Shown: one piece after another, positions 1 to 7,795 of the stretch
How positions within the stretch are numbered: the first letter of the stretch is position 1
How the letters are laid out: each line of letters starts with the position of its first letter
DNA from: Xanthobacteraceae bacterium
Lineage (GTDB): Bacteria > Pseudomonadota > Alphaproteobacteria > Rhizobiales > Xanthobacteraceae
Reading direction: 5' to 3'
Length of the DNA stretch: 14,946 bases
NCBI GenBank assembly: GCA_030043175.1
Contig: JASHYD010000212.1
Coordinates: 1 to 14,946 of the forward strand
Position numbers and translations under genes: made by a program
The notes under the pieces: generated by a model
Databases searched by the model: none
Told to the model about the DNA's origin: nothing
The model's input: the letters and a program-made list of their open reading frames with translations, nothing else

Positions 1-708
1 ATTCGCCACCCTGGCGATCTCAAGGGCAAGCGAGGCGGCGTGCCGGAATACAGCATGACGGCCGCGGTCTACATGCGAGGACTCCTGGAACATGAATACG
101 GCGTCAAGCCGAGCGATGTTGAGTGGGTGCAGGGCCGCGCCGACCGCCTTGGCCGCAAGCTGCCGGCCGACATCCGATTGGTCGAGACGCCTGCGGGCAC
201 CGAACTCGGCGATATGCTGGAGCGAGGCGACCTCGATTTCCTGATGACCGCGAACAATCCGCTGGCATTCCGCCGCGGCAGTTCGAAGGTGCGGCGGTTA
301 TTCCCCGACTATGCGGCGGCCGAGAAGGACTACTATCGACGCACCAAAATCTATCCGATTATGCACACGGTGGTGATCCGCCGCGACATCTGTGAGCGCT
401 ACCCATGGGTGCCGCTCTCTCTGTACAAAGCGCTGTGCACCGCCAAAGACCGCTGCTACCACTTCCTTGCGGAACTGGGTTCATCGAAGGTGTCATCGGC
501 TTGGTTGCAGCCGCTGCTCGAAGAGGAGCAGGCTATCATCGGTCCTGATTGGTTCGCCTATGGGATCTCGCAGAACCGGCCCAGCATCGAAGCGCTGTTG
601 CAGTACGCTCATGAACAGGGACTGACCCAGCGGCGCGTCAAGCTCGACGAGTTGTTTGCTCCGAGCACGATGCGGGATATTCCGTTGGGCGACGGACAGC
701 GGATTTAG
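1..708 (+). CDS. 4,5-dihydroxyphthalate decarboxylase-like protein, 3' part (open at left edge)
   Basis: The reading frame is open from base 1 to a TAG at 706-708, giving 235 residues with no start in the window. The GTG at 40 lies inside a conserved-looking stretch (DLKGKRGGVPEYSMTAAV), so I take it as internal. The text matches the family of periplasmic-binding-protein-like enzymes annotated as 4,5-dihydroxyphthalate decarboxylase (Pht5-like, related to NMT1/ABC-type substrate-binding folds). Visible family features are the GVPEYSMTAAVYMRGLL helix, the LERGDLDFLMTANNP segment, YPIMHTVVIRR, and the C-terminal LLQYAHEQGLTQRRVKLDELFAP end. Members are usually about 320-335 residues, so roughly the first 90-100 are missing. 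The true substrate cannot be told: many homologues sit in unrelated aromatic-degradation or transport loci. It lies 77 bases upstream of fmt on the same strand, with no functional link apparent. In related genomes fmt normally follows def, so this neighbour suggests rearrangement (inference). Confidence 0.8.
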   Translation: MRHPGDLKGKRGGVPEYSMTAAVYMRGLLEHEYGVKPSDVEWVQGRADRLGRKLPADIRLVETPAGTELGDMLERGDLDFLMTANNPLAFRRGSSKVRRLFPDYAAAEKDYYRRTKIYPIMHTVVIRRDICERYPWVPLSLYKALCTAKDRCYHFLAELGSSKVSSAWLQPLLEEEQAIIGPDWFAYGISQNRPSIEALLQYAHEQGLTQRRVKLDELFAPSTMRDIPLGDGQRI

Positions 709-735
709 CCTGCGACGGGCCATTTGCCGATCCCT

Positions 736-765
736 CCCCCGCCGGCTGAGGGGGCAAGATTGCCC
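736..765 (+). promoter_or_regulatory. Small inverted repeats in the fmt leader
   Basis: Two overlapping inverted repeats lie between the upstream gene and fmt. One is CCCCC (736-740) pairing with GGGGG (750-754) across a 9-base loop. The other is the near-palindrome GGGCAA-GA-TTGCCC at 752-765. No run of T follows, so a Rho-independent terminator is unconvincing. The second could be an operator half-pair or chance in GC-rich DNA. Low confidence. Confidence 0.2.
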
Positions 766-785
766 AGCCGAATGAAGCACTCCCA

Positions 786-1721
786 ATGCCCCTCCGCCTC
801 GTCTTCATGGGCACCCCCGACTTCGCGGTGCCGACGCTCGCCGCAATCGTCGCCCGCGGTCACGACGTAGCGGCCGTCTTTACGCGGGCGTCGCAACCGG
901 CGGGGCGCGGCATGGAGTTGCGGCCGAGCCCGGTGGAGCGCGAGGCACGGCGCTTGGGGATCGCCGTCCTGACGCCGAACACGCTCCGCTCGGCGGAGGC
1001 GCAAGATGCGCTTCGCGCCCACAGCGCGGACGCCGCCGTCGTGGTCGCATATGGGTTGATCCTGCCGAGGCCGATCCTCGACGCCCCCCGGTTCGGCTGC
1101 TTCAATCTTCATGCGTCGGCCCTGCCACGCTGGCGCGGCGCAGCGCCAATTAATCGCGCCATCATGGCGGGCGATGTCGAAACCGGTATCGTGGTGATGC
1201 AGATGGCCGAAGGGCTTGACACCGGGCCTGTGGCGATGACGACGCGTATCGCCATTGGTCCCGACATGACAGCCGGTGAGCTGCATGACGAGCTTGCACG
1301 GCGCGGCGCCGATCTCATGGTCGGCGCGCTCGATGCGCTGGAGCACGGCTCGCTAGAACTGACGCCGCAACCGCAGGAGGGGGTGACTTACGCCGCCAAG
1401 GTCGACAAAAGCGAAACCCGGATCGATTGGACCCGGCCGTGGAAAGCCGTGCACGACCATTGCCGCGGCCTGTCGCCCTATCCGGGCGCGTGGTTCGAGC
1501 TGCCGGACTCTGGTGCGTTGCCCGCTCGTGTCAAAGTGCTGCGCACCAGCAGAGGCGCGGGGGCGGCGACGCCCGGCACCGTGATCGACGATATGCTTAC
1601 GGTGGCGTGCGGCGACGGCGCCGTGCGCATCCTCGAGCTCCAACGCGCCGGCCGCCAGCCCATGGGGGCCAAGGAGTTCTTGCGCGGCACGCCACTTGCG
1701 ATCGGCACGCGGTTAAGCTGA
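786..1721 (+). CDS. fmt: Methionyl-tRNA formyltransferase
   Basis: A 311-residue protein, the normal length for Fmt. It transfers the formyl group of 10-formyl-tetrahydrofolate to the amino group of methionyl-initiator-tRNA in the cytoplasm. The N-terminal formyltransferase domain (about 1-190) opens with [17 protein letters not shown]. The catalytic Asn-His-Asp set is visible: N107 and H109 in [18 protein letters not shown] and D145 in EGLDTGPVA. The folate-domain family loop [13 protein letters not shown] is intact. The C-terminal OB-fold-like domain (about 208-311) starts at [14 protein letters not shown] and includes [11 protein letters not shown]. The ATG at 786 gives the expected N-terminus; a second ATG at 810 would remove the first beta strand. 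No good Shine-Dalgarno sequence precedes it. The usual partner def is not upstream here, and truA is 1.1 kb downstream rather than adjacent. Confidence 0.97.
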   Translation: MPLRLVFMGTPDFAVPTLAAIVARGHDVAAVFTRASQPAGRGMELRPSPVEREARRLGIAVLTPNTLRSAEAQDALRAHSADAAVVVAYGLILPRPILDAPRFGCFNLHASALPRWRGAAPINRAIMAGDVETGIVVMQMAEGLDTGPVAMTTRIAIGPDMTAGELHDELARRGADLMVGALDALEHGSLELTPQPQEGVTYAAKVDKSETRIDWTRPWKAVHDHCRGLSPYPGAWFELPDSGALPARVKVLRTSRGAGAATPGTVIDDMLTVACGDGAVRILELQRAGRQPMGAKEFLRGTPLAIGTRLS

Positions 1722-2824
1722 GTTGTGAGGCAGTCGCTCAATCGCTACGCCCAACTGACGATAGGCGTCGGGCAACCGCGCCCCAAGGCGTTGCGCCGAC
1801 GTACCCCTCGTGTCAGGCCGCCTTTTCGACAGTTTGATGCGTAGTCCCGCTGGCCCGAAAGCCCCTGTGGCACGCAGCGTGAGGTTCGGCTCCTGTGATT
1901 TGTTGCCGCCCGGTTCTCAGCAGAGCCCGTTTTGGCGCCGGCCCCCTGAAGACGCGACCGAACGAACCGCGGCCCGTCGTCCTTAATTTATCGAGCGCAT
2001 GGGGTTTTTGCGTCTGGAGCCTCTCAAAAAAACAGACTCAAGAAAACACGAAATTCGCAAAGACACGAGAGCAAACCAACATTCTATATTCTATCATTTT
2101 GGCGAAAGAGGCGCGTGTTATCGAGAAGAATTCGAACGAGTGCGCAAGGCAGCTACCGAACGTGCTCGGAAGGCGAAAGAGCGTTTGCGAAAACTCCTGC
2201 AAGAGAAACACCGCCAGAATAGTCCTCGGGATGCACACGGGCTAAGGCAGTGCAGCCGCAACAGGGAAAGTGCCCCGCCAAGATCGTGCGGATTTCGACT
2301 ATCAGCGAAGTGCTTTTGATTACCCAACGACGGGCCTCGACAATGCAAGTTCGGCTTTCGCCCCGAAACGCACCGCTTCGAGTTTGTCCGGCTGCAGGAA
2401 AAGGTTCCGGTCTGTCGCCTGGAGAGCGCTCCAGATCGGATAACGACACCGCCGCCTCCAGGATTGCCCGAACGGAGACCCAGGCTTCAACGAATCCACG
2501 ACCTCATACTCGCCGGCGGCAGCAGCGGATATCCCAGCACGACCAGCGATTTCGTTTTAGGGAGGCCAACAGGAGTTACCTGACCACCGCACCCAGCGCG
2601 TGGCGGCGCGGCGACGCGCATCAGGCTCCCTCGTGGAGGTTTTCCGGATCGTGGTCGCGCATTCCGATCGATGGAGAATGCCGGCGAATAGATTTCGGAG
2701 GCGACGTTAATACGACTTAGTCAGTGTGGCCTCAAAATTCTGCCGAACCTGTTTGGGTTCAGTGATATTGGTCTAAAGCGCGACCGCACATTGCCAGGCG
2801 CGCTTGCAATGAGAACGACCACAC
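1722..2824. other. Gene-poor gap between fmt and truA
   Basis: About 1.1 kb with no gene I can support. Open frames exist on both strands (for example plus 1999-2319 and plus 2250-2720), but their translations are rich in Arg, Ser and Pro with no recognisable domain or good ribosome binding site. The plus frame at 1999-2319 includes a charged, coiled-coil-like stretch (EEFERVRKAATERARKAKER). Base composition changes sharply: 2041-2100 is only 20 G+C in 60 bases and A-rich on the plus strand, unlike the flanks. This looks like inserted and decayed DNA rather than a normal intergenic spacer. Confidence 0.5.
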
Positions 2825-3562
2825 ATGCCGCGCTACAAGCTGCTGATCGAATATCACGGCGCGCCGTTCGTCGGCTGGCAGGTGCAGCACAATGGCATTT
2901 CGGTCCAAGGCCTGCTGACGGGTGCGGTGGCGGCATTCTGCGGCGAGACTGTCCACGTGCAGGGGGCAGGGCGCACCGACGCGGGCGTGCACGCGCTCGG
3001 CCAAGTGGCCCATATCGATCTCGCGAGGCTTCGGGACACCGACACGATTCGCGACGCGATCAATGCGCATCTGCGGCCTCATCCGGTCGCCGTGCTGGCC
3101 GCCGAAGGCGCCGCGGATGATTTCGACGCCCGCTTTTCGGCGCGCCGCCGCCATTACCTCTACCGCATCATCAACCGCCGCCCTGATCTGACCTTGGACA
3201 CCGGTCGCGCGTGGCGGATATCGCGGCCGCTCGATGCATCGGCCATGCACGAGGCCGCGCAGCGGCTCGTCGGGCGGCACGACTTCACGACATTCCGGGC
3301 CGCGGAATGCCAGGCGAAATCGCCGGTGAAGACGCTTGACCAGCTGGATGTTGAACGGGACTGCGACGAGGTGCGCATCTGCGCCTCTGCGCGTTCATTC
3401 CTGCACCACCAGGTGCGCTCGATGGTGGGCTCGCTGGTTCAGGTCGGCGAAGGCCGATGGAGTGTCGATGATGTTGCGCGCGCACTGGCGGCACGCGACC
3501 GCAATGCCTGCGGTCCCGTGGCTCCACCGGACGGTCTCTACCTCGTCAAGGTGGATTATTGA
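2825..3562 (+). CDS. truA: tRNA pseudouridine(38-40) synthase TruA
   Basis: A 245-residue protein, typical TruA length. It converts uridines 38, 39 and 40 in the anticodon arm of many tRNAs to pseudouridine. The start [19 protein letters not shown] is the family N-terminus. The catalytic aspartate is D52 in [17 protein letters not shown]. Later family blocks are all present: [16 protein letters not shown] (about 103-118), [19 protein letters not shown] (about 151-170), [20 protein letters not shown] (about 191-210) and the C-terminal [13 protein letters not shown]. The ATG at 2825 fits the family start, although only a weak purine stretch (GAGAA) lies upstream. It reads toward the histidine kinase gene, with 85 bases between the two stop codons. 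Fmt and TruA are often neighbours as translation genes in alphaproteobacteria, but here they are probably in separate transcripts because of the gap. Confidence 0.97.
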   Translation: MPRYKLLIEYHGAPFVGWQVQHNGISVQGLLTGAVAAFCGETVHVQGAGRTDAGVHALGQVAHIDLARLRDTDTIRDAINAHLRPHPVAVLAAEGAADDFDARFSARRRHYLYRIINRRPDLTLDTGRAWRISRPLDASAMHEAAQRLVGRHDFTTFRAAECQAKSPVKTLDQLDVERDCDEVRICASARSFLHHQVRSMVGSLVQVGEGRWSVDDVARALAARDRNACGPVAPPDGLYLVKVDY

Positions 3563-3647
3563 GGCAATGGGCGCAGGGAAAACGTGATCGCTTTGGCTAT
3601 CCGGCACTGCCCCGCGTTGCTGGAAGCTCAACCCGAGCGCAGCGCAA

Positions 3648-6467
3648 TCACCCGAAATACCGAGCCTGATCGGAGTCCGCGTCGCCGAGGCTCGGCAGGT
3701 CGTCAATTTGTTTCGGAGCGCAAGTGACCGCCAGCGAGTGGCGCTCTTGACGCTGCTGTTCTTCAACATTCGGCGAGTTCGGGTTACTCGCCTCGACTTT
3801 GCCAGGCGCGCCATCACTTCGATTTTCCGCTTCCCCTAGCTCGAGCGCGTTCGCTGCTGGGCACGTCAAGCGCCAGGTGAAGCCTGACGGCGCGTATTCA
3901 AGATCAACCGCACCATCCACGCTGCGCTCCGCCATTGCTTCCATAACTATGGTGCCAAACCCGCGTCGCCGCGGTGCAGATACGGGCGGCCCTCCGCGCT
4001 CGGTCCAGCTCATCGTGAACGTATCGCGATCCGCCCCCCAGCGGATGTCGACGCCACCCGTCCCCGCCGAGAGCGCCCCGTATTTTCCAGCGTTGGTGGC
4101 GAGTTCGTGGAGCGCGAGCCCGATGGCTTGCGCGCAAGCCGCCGTGAAGCGCAGCTTGGGCCCACGAACGCCGATGCGAGAACCAATGAGATCAGAGAAA
4201 TGCGCGAGCTGGGCACGAACCAGGTCCTCGATCTCGACCCCATTCCACGCGTTGCGGACGAGCAGGTCCTGATTGGCTGACAGCGACTGAACGCGCTCGG
4301 AGAAGCGCTCGACGAAATCTTCCGGGTTTCTGGTGGCGGTCTGATGAGCGATCGAGTCGACGACGCTGAGCATGTTCTTGGCGCGATGATTGATTTCGCG
4401 CATCAGGAGCTGTTCCTTTTCCTCACGATCCTTACGTTCGGTAATGTCCTGGACAGTGCCACCGAAGCTTACGGCCCGTCGCGCAGCCCCGGCACCCGCA
4501 AAATATGCGAGTCCATGAGCCTCCACCCAACGGACCTGGCCCTCTCGTCGTCGTATCCGGTACTCGTGATGGACGTATGACTTCGGATGAGCAGGATCGA
4601 GCGCCTCCTGGCGGTTGGCCCGAAACCTTTCCATGTCGTCGGGATGCACGCGCTTCATGAGGTCCTCGATCGCTATTTCACCAGGAGCCACCTCGAAAAT
4701 TTCGTCAAAACGCGCATCCCCCCAGGCTACGCCACGGAGGGGATCGTATCGCCACCACCCGAGTTTGGTTGCATCGAAAGCGAGCTGCAGCTGATCTTTG
4801 CTCGCCTGCAGGTCATGCTCCGCTGCCCGTCGCTGCGCAGCGGCCCCTCGAAGCTCCGTCATGAGCGTGTCCACTTCGGCGACTGGGGTACCGCTCACCG
4901 GCATAGGGCCACCCTCCCCTAAAGCAACTGCAGTACGAGCTGCGTGGCCGACCGAGCGCGTGATAGTCCGGCCCAGCCAAAAGGCCGAAGCAGCTACCAG
5001 CGCGATCGCTAGCAACGCGATGGTACCAAGGGTTCGCCACTGGACCCGAACCGGAGCCTCGAGCACGGCTTTGGGCGCCCACGCGGCGGTTTCCCAGCCG
5101 GTCAATTCCGACTTGGTGGACGCCCCGAGCGACGGTCGCCCTACGGAGTCGATAAACTCGAACACGCCCGGCTCTGGGCGGTGCCACAGCGCCGGCGGCA
5201 ACTCCTGCCCGATGAGCGTATGCTGATTCCCAGACTGTTCGATGATGCGATGCGCAGCGTCGGAGATCACCGCTTGCCAGCCGGCCGGCAGTTCTTTTGC
5301 CGCGACCAGGCGCGCGAACATGCGCTGTTCCGGAGACTTGGCGAGCGCATACCGGTTCTCACCCCTGATCTGCACAGGCACGATGACGATGACCACAAGC
5401 CGTTGGGTGACGGGAGTCAGGAACAGGTCGCTTACCTGCGGCTGACTCGTTGCAAGGGCCCTCTCCGTAGCTGCGGGAGCGCCCGCCTTTGGCAACGGTT
5501 TACCGAAAGGCACCGCGGTGCTGACCAGTTGCTGCATGTCGGGATCGATGAGCACGATGTTGCCGCTTCGACGGAGGGCCAGCGAGGCCTCTGCCTGTCG
5601 CTGGAACTCGGCGAAGTCCCTTTCGTGCAGCGACCGCGAAGCCGCCAACCCCTGCAGTCTGTCGATCTCCCCTACGATCTCACGATCAATGTTCGCAGAC
5701 AAAGTCCGCGCCTCAATTGCGAGGTTTTCCCGAACGTCGCGGAGCTGCGCATCGGTGACGCGAAATCCTGCGTATGCGCCGTACAGCAGGAGTGGCCCAA
5801 TGATCGCGAATCCCAGCATGACCAGCAGGTGCCACAACGGCCGAGGCTTGCGGAACACGGGCATCGTCCCGCTCCGCAAGATGATCCCGACGGCGACACA
5901 GAGCAGGCCAACGGCGGCGGGCAACGAAGGCGAGTTGACGGACGCCGAGCCGTAGAGAGTGTCCACGCCGCTTAGGTAGCCGAGCAGGGCAAAAACCGTG
6001 ATTCCACCGGCGATGCCAGCGAGCACGGTCGCGGCGAGGCGATGCCGCTCGAAACGGGTTAGTGCGAGCGCGCCGGCCGCAAGTCCAAACGCCAACATCC
6101 CCGCGCTCGTTACCCGGAAGGAACCCGCTAACGGATCCCGCGGCGCCAGCCAGCGGTTGATGCCAAGCTCGATGTCGAAGAGGACCACGACCAAGCCAAC
6201 AGCGGCGCAGGCAATCCCAGCAAGGCCGAGCCCGAACGCAAAGCGTGAGTCCTTGCCGGGGCGCAGGAGCGCGAGGCCGAACGCTGCGAGCATCAATACC
6301 GCAAACGGCCCTATGGCGAAGTACCCAGAACCCCAAATCGATAGCAGCGGGAGCCCGGCCCGCCAGCCGATGAGCGCTGCAGCGGCAATCGCCACCGCCG
6401 CAAAGCCAAAAGCTTCGCTCGCGCGTTGTCTCTTCACATTGCCGACCTGACCAACAAACGGTGTCAC
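3648..6467 (-). CDS. Multi-sensor hybrid-membrane HWE-family histidine kinase (orphan)
   Basis: A 939-residue membrane sensor kinase. About seven hydrophobic segments lie at 21-39, 48-68, 76-98, 122-136, 145-166, 184-197 and 212-234. Next come an extracytoplasmic sensor region (about 235-478, Cache/CHASE-like by position), an eighth membrane segment (about 479-498), a HAMP-like linker (about 499-550) and a PAS domain (about 557-678) ending in GGTVQDITERKDREEKEQ. The kinase core is of the HWE type: phospho-acceptor H694 in LLMREINHRAKNMLSVVDSI, N-box H787/E788/N792 in HELATNAGKYGALS, the W821-x-E823 motif in SWTERGGPPV, and a glycine box near RRRGFGTIVMEAM. No receiver domain or adjacent response regulator is seen, so the partner is elsewhere. 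The signal sensed is unknown. HWE kinases are common in Hyphomicrobiales, and several feed the general stress response; that role here is inference. A tail of about 69 residues after the ATPase domain (871-939) is polar and unlike the family. Confidence 0.93.
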   Translation of the reverse strand: MTPFVGQVGNVKRQRASEAFGFAAVAIAAAALIGWRAGLPLLSIWGSGYFAIGPFAVLMLAAFGLALLRPGKDSRFAFGLGLAGIACAAVGLVVVLFDIELGINRWLAPRDPLAGSFRVTSAGMLAFGLAAGALALTRFERHRLAATVLAGIAGGITVFALLGYLSGVDTLYGSASVNSPSLPAAVGLLCVAVGIILRSGTMPVFRKPRPLWHLLVMLGFAIIGPLLLYGAYAGFRVTDAQLRDVRENLAIEARTLSANIDREIVGEIDRLQGLAASRSLHERDFAEFQRQAEASLALRRSGNIVLIDPDMQQLVSTAVPFGKPLPKAGAPAATERALATSQPQVSDLFLTPVTQRLVVIVIVPVQIRGENRYALAKSPEQRMFARLVAAKELPAGWQAVISDAAHRIIEQSGNQHTLIGQELPPALWHRPEPGVFEFIDSVGRPSLGASTKSELTGWETAAWAPKAVLEAPVRVQWRTLGTIALLAIALVAASAFWLGRTITRSVGHAARTAVALGEGGPMPVSGTPVAEVDTLMTELRGAAAQRRAAEHDLQASKDQLQLAFDATKLGWWRYDPLRGVAWGDARFDEIFEVAPGEIAIEDLMKRVHPDDMERFRANRQEALDPAHPKSYVHHEYRIRRREGQVRWVEAHGLAYFAGAGAARRAVSFGGTVQDITERKDREEKEQLLMREINHRAKNMLSVVDSIAHQTATRNPEDFVERFSERVQSLSANQDLLVRNAWNGVEIEDLVRAQLAHFSDLIGSRIGVRGPKLRFTAACAQAIGLALHELATNAGKYGALSAGTGGVDIRWGADRDTFTMSWTERGGPPVSAPRRRGFGTIVMEAMAERSVDGAVDLEYAPSGFTWRLTCPAANALELGEAENRSDGAPGKVEASNPNSPNVEEQQRQERHSLAVTCAPKQIDDLPSLGDADSDQARYFG

Positions 6468-6476
6468 GTGGCCTCC
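6465..6476 (-). promoter_or_regulatory. Ribosome binding site fixing a GTG start of the kinase
   Basis: On the minus strand GGAGG (plus 6472-6476) sits four bases before a GTG (plus 6465-6467) that opens the kinase frame. The spacing is slightly short, but this is the only good Shine-Dalgarno match near the N-terminus. It supports the GTG over internal Met codons, all of which lie beyond the first membrane segments. Confidence 0.6.
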
Positions 6477-6826
6477 GGACGGTGAAAAGCGTGGGCCGGC
6501 AGGCGCTTCCGGACGAGTGCTCGAACCTGTCCGGCGACGTTTTCAACATAAGCAACTGCGCGCATGGGGCTATATCTGCGCAATAATTTTGTCGAAGGGG
6601 AACAGGAGGGGCTGGCTGGGAGTTGACGCAGACGCCAGCGCTAAGCCGGGACCAGCGACCATCCATTCAGCGGATCATTCATCGGCAAAGATGGATCGGC
6701 ATCGTCGACCAAGACGGCTGATCTGCCGCTATCGTTCGACAACTCAACCACATACCGGCAACGAAGATCACTTAGAAAAGAGCCTCAAAGATAAACACCG
6801 AAAATTCCACCGCATCTGGGGAGCGT

Positions 6827-7133
6827 TCAAGGTAGAAAGACCAGCGCGGTGGATAGCAGGAAAGAACGAGGCCCAGCGCTGAGGACGAGACAAAGGCCAG
6901 CACCGAACCGACTGATCAGCGTCGTGGATTATGATGCGGGCGAGCATGTAACGAACGAAACGCCCATCAATGACGATCGCCAGTATCGTGGCGATCACGG
7001 CGCACAAGAAGGCGAAGGCGTAAGCCCCACCGTTCCCGGCCGCAGCGCGGGAATTTTCTAGGCGGGCGATTGTCCTTGTTGGGCGACGCGCCCTGCGCCT
7101 TTTCCCCGGAGTTTCAAGACAGGATGTGGTCAC
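6827..7133 (-). pseudogene. Possible frameshifted small membrane protein
   Basis: The minus frame starting at 7133 encodes a basic N-terminus and then a clear hydrophobic segment, GGAYAFAFLCAVIATILAIVI, followed by DGRFVRYMLARIIIHDADQSV. After about plus position 6920 hydrophobic coding character fades in this frame and appears in a neighbouring minus frame as GAGLCLVLSAGPRSFLLSTA followed by LVFLP and a TGA at 6827-6829. That pattern would fit a two-helix membrane protein broken by a single frameshift. I do not recognise the family, and chance hydrophobic runs are possible in this composition. Confidence 0.2.
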
Positions 7134-7170
7134 ACTTGGAAGGAGAGATGTGATCGCACTTCGGAGGAGA
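7123..7170 (+). repeat. Tandem 24-base direct repeat
   Basis: Two abutting 24-base units, 7123-7146 and 7147-7170, both beginning GATGTG and ending GGAGA. They match at 20 of 24 positions, and all four differences are substitutions. Adjacent near-copies of this length resemble multiple terminal repeats of some insertion sequences (for example the IS21 family) or a duplicated protein-binding site. No transposase is present, so the origin is undecided. Confidence 0.55.
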
Positions 7171-7268
7171 TAGGCAAAGCCGACAACCCCACGGTTTAGT
7201 CTTTATAGTTTGCCATCGTTATGAAAGAGCCCTTTCTTTGGGGGCCGCTCATAGGGGACGAGTAATAG

Positions 7269-7380
7269 GGAGCGCCACTACGCATCCGCTCCGAGGAACC
7301 GGATCACGCCAGATTTGATGGGCTTAGGATGTTGCGGACGGTAGAGAGCGCCCCCACCTACTTCGTTGAGGAATAGGTGG
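7269..7380 (+). promoter_or_regulatory. Two hairpins in the leader of the 7424 ORF
   Basis: Two stem-loops on the plus strand. GGAGCG (7269-7274) pairs with CGCTCC (7287-7292) over a 12-base loop. CCACCTA (7354-7360) pairs with TAGGTGG (7374-7380) over a 13-base loop. They lie 30-150 bases upstream of a very strong ribosome binding site. They match no riboswitch I can identify. They may be a cis-regulatory leader or the remains of a mobile element. Confidence 0.3.
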
Positions 7381-7410
7381 TCTGTGAAACGTTCAGCGGG
7401 CTGGGCGGGC

Positions 7411-7426
7411 AAGGAGGACCGCCATG
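7411..7426 (+). promoter_or_regulatory. Near-perfect ribosome binding site
   Basis: AAGGAGG at 7411-7417, six bases before an ATG at 7424-7426. This is the strongest Shine-Dalgarno match I found in the window and the main reason to consider the ORF that follows as translated. Confidence 0.55.
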
Positions 7427-7795
7427 TTACACTCCATTCCAGTCGTCCCCGCAACGATCAGTCTTTTGGCTCCCGCACCGCCTCCGGTGGATGCCGTACG
7501 ACCAATTGACCTTCCACGGTTGATGAAGCCCCTCAATCGGACGGCTGGCCTTTTGCCAGGTGTGACAGCCGTATCTCTTAATTTCGTTCTACGCCTGTTC
7601 TTGTATTGGGGCTTGACCCTTTTACTCCGCAACCTCGCTGCTGCTGCAGCGGCCGAAGCTGGGCAGAGCGGTGGGGTTGGCACCACTGGCGGCTTGGCCC
7701 AACGAAATTTGGTGCCGCAGACCGCTCGTCATCGGGCGGGCGGGCGTCAGCTGGGTATGTACCGCTGGGTTCGTCATCCTCGCTCAACCCGTTAA
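7424..7795 (+). CDS. Hypothetical protein with one probable membrane segment
   Basis: A 123-residue frame starting at the ATG behind the AAGGAGG site. Residues about 1-25 are Pro- and Val-rich (SIPVVPATISLLAPAPPPVD). A hydrophobic stretch follows at about 48-75 (VSLNFVLRLFLYWGLTLLLR then an Ala run), and then a Gly/Arg-rich, probably disordered tail ending RWVRHPRSTR. I do not recognise a family. The codon choice is less GC-rich at third positions than in the neighbouring housekeeping genes, which suggests foreign or decaying DNA. The tail may be out-of-frame read-through, so the true protein could be shorter or the gene may be a 5' remnant. The coding call rests on the ribosome binding site and membrane segment only. 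Confidence 0.35.
   Translation: MLHSIPVVPATISLLAPAPPPVDAVRPIDLPRLMKPLNRTAGLLPGVTAVSLNFVLRLFLYWGLTLLLRNLAAAAAAEAGQSGGVGTTGGLAQRNLVPQTARHRAGGRQLGMYRWVRHPRSTR

Larger units (their letters stand above)
6477..7410. other. Gene-poor stretch upstream of the histidine kinase
   Basis: Over 900 bases without a convincing intact gene. It contains the kinase promoter region (not pinpointed), a possible broken small membrane-protein frame on the minus strand (6827-7133), a 24-base tandem duplication (7123-7170) and two hairpins (7269-7292, 7354-7380); these are listed separately. The plus frame at 6517-6882 has no recognisable domain and no good ribosome binding site. Confidence 0.5.

Noticed and set aside
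2250..2720. 156-residue plus-strand frame between fmt and truA
   Set aside because: Arg/Ser/Pro-rich translation with no domain, no good ribosome binding site and an equally open opposite strand; typical of spurious frames in GC-rich DNA.
6599..6624. GGAAC followed 17 bases later by AGTT, resembling an EcfG general-stress promoter
   Set aside because: The -10 element lacks the initial C of CGTT, and it points away from the kinase toward no supported gene.
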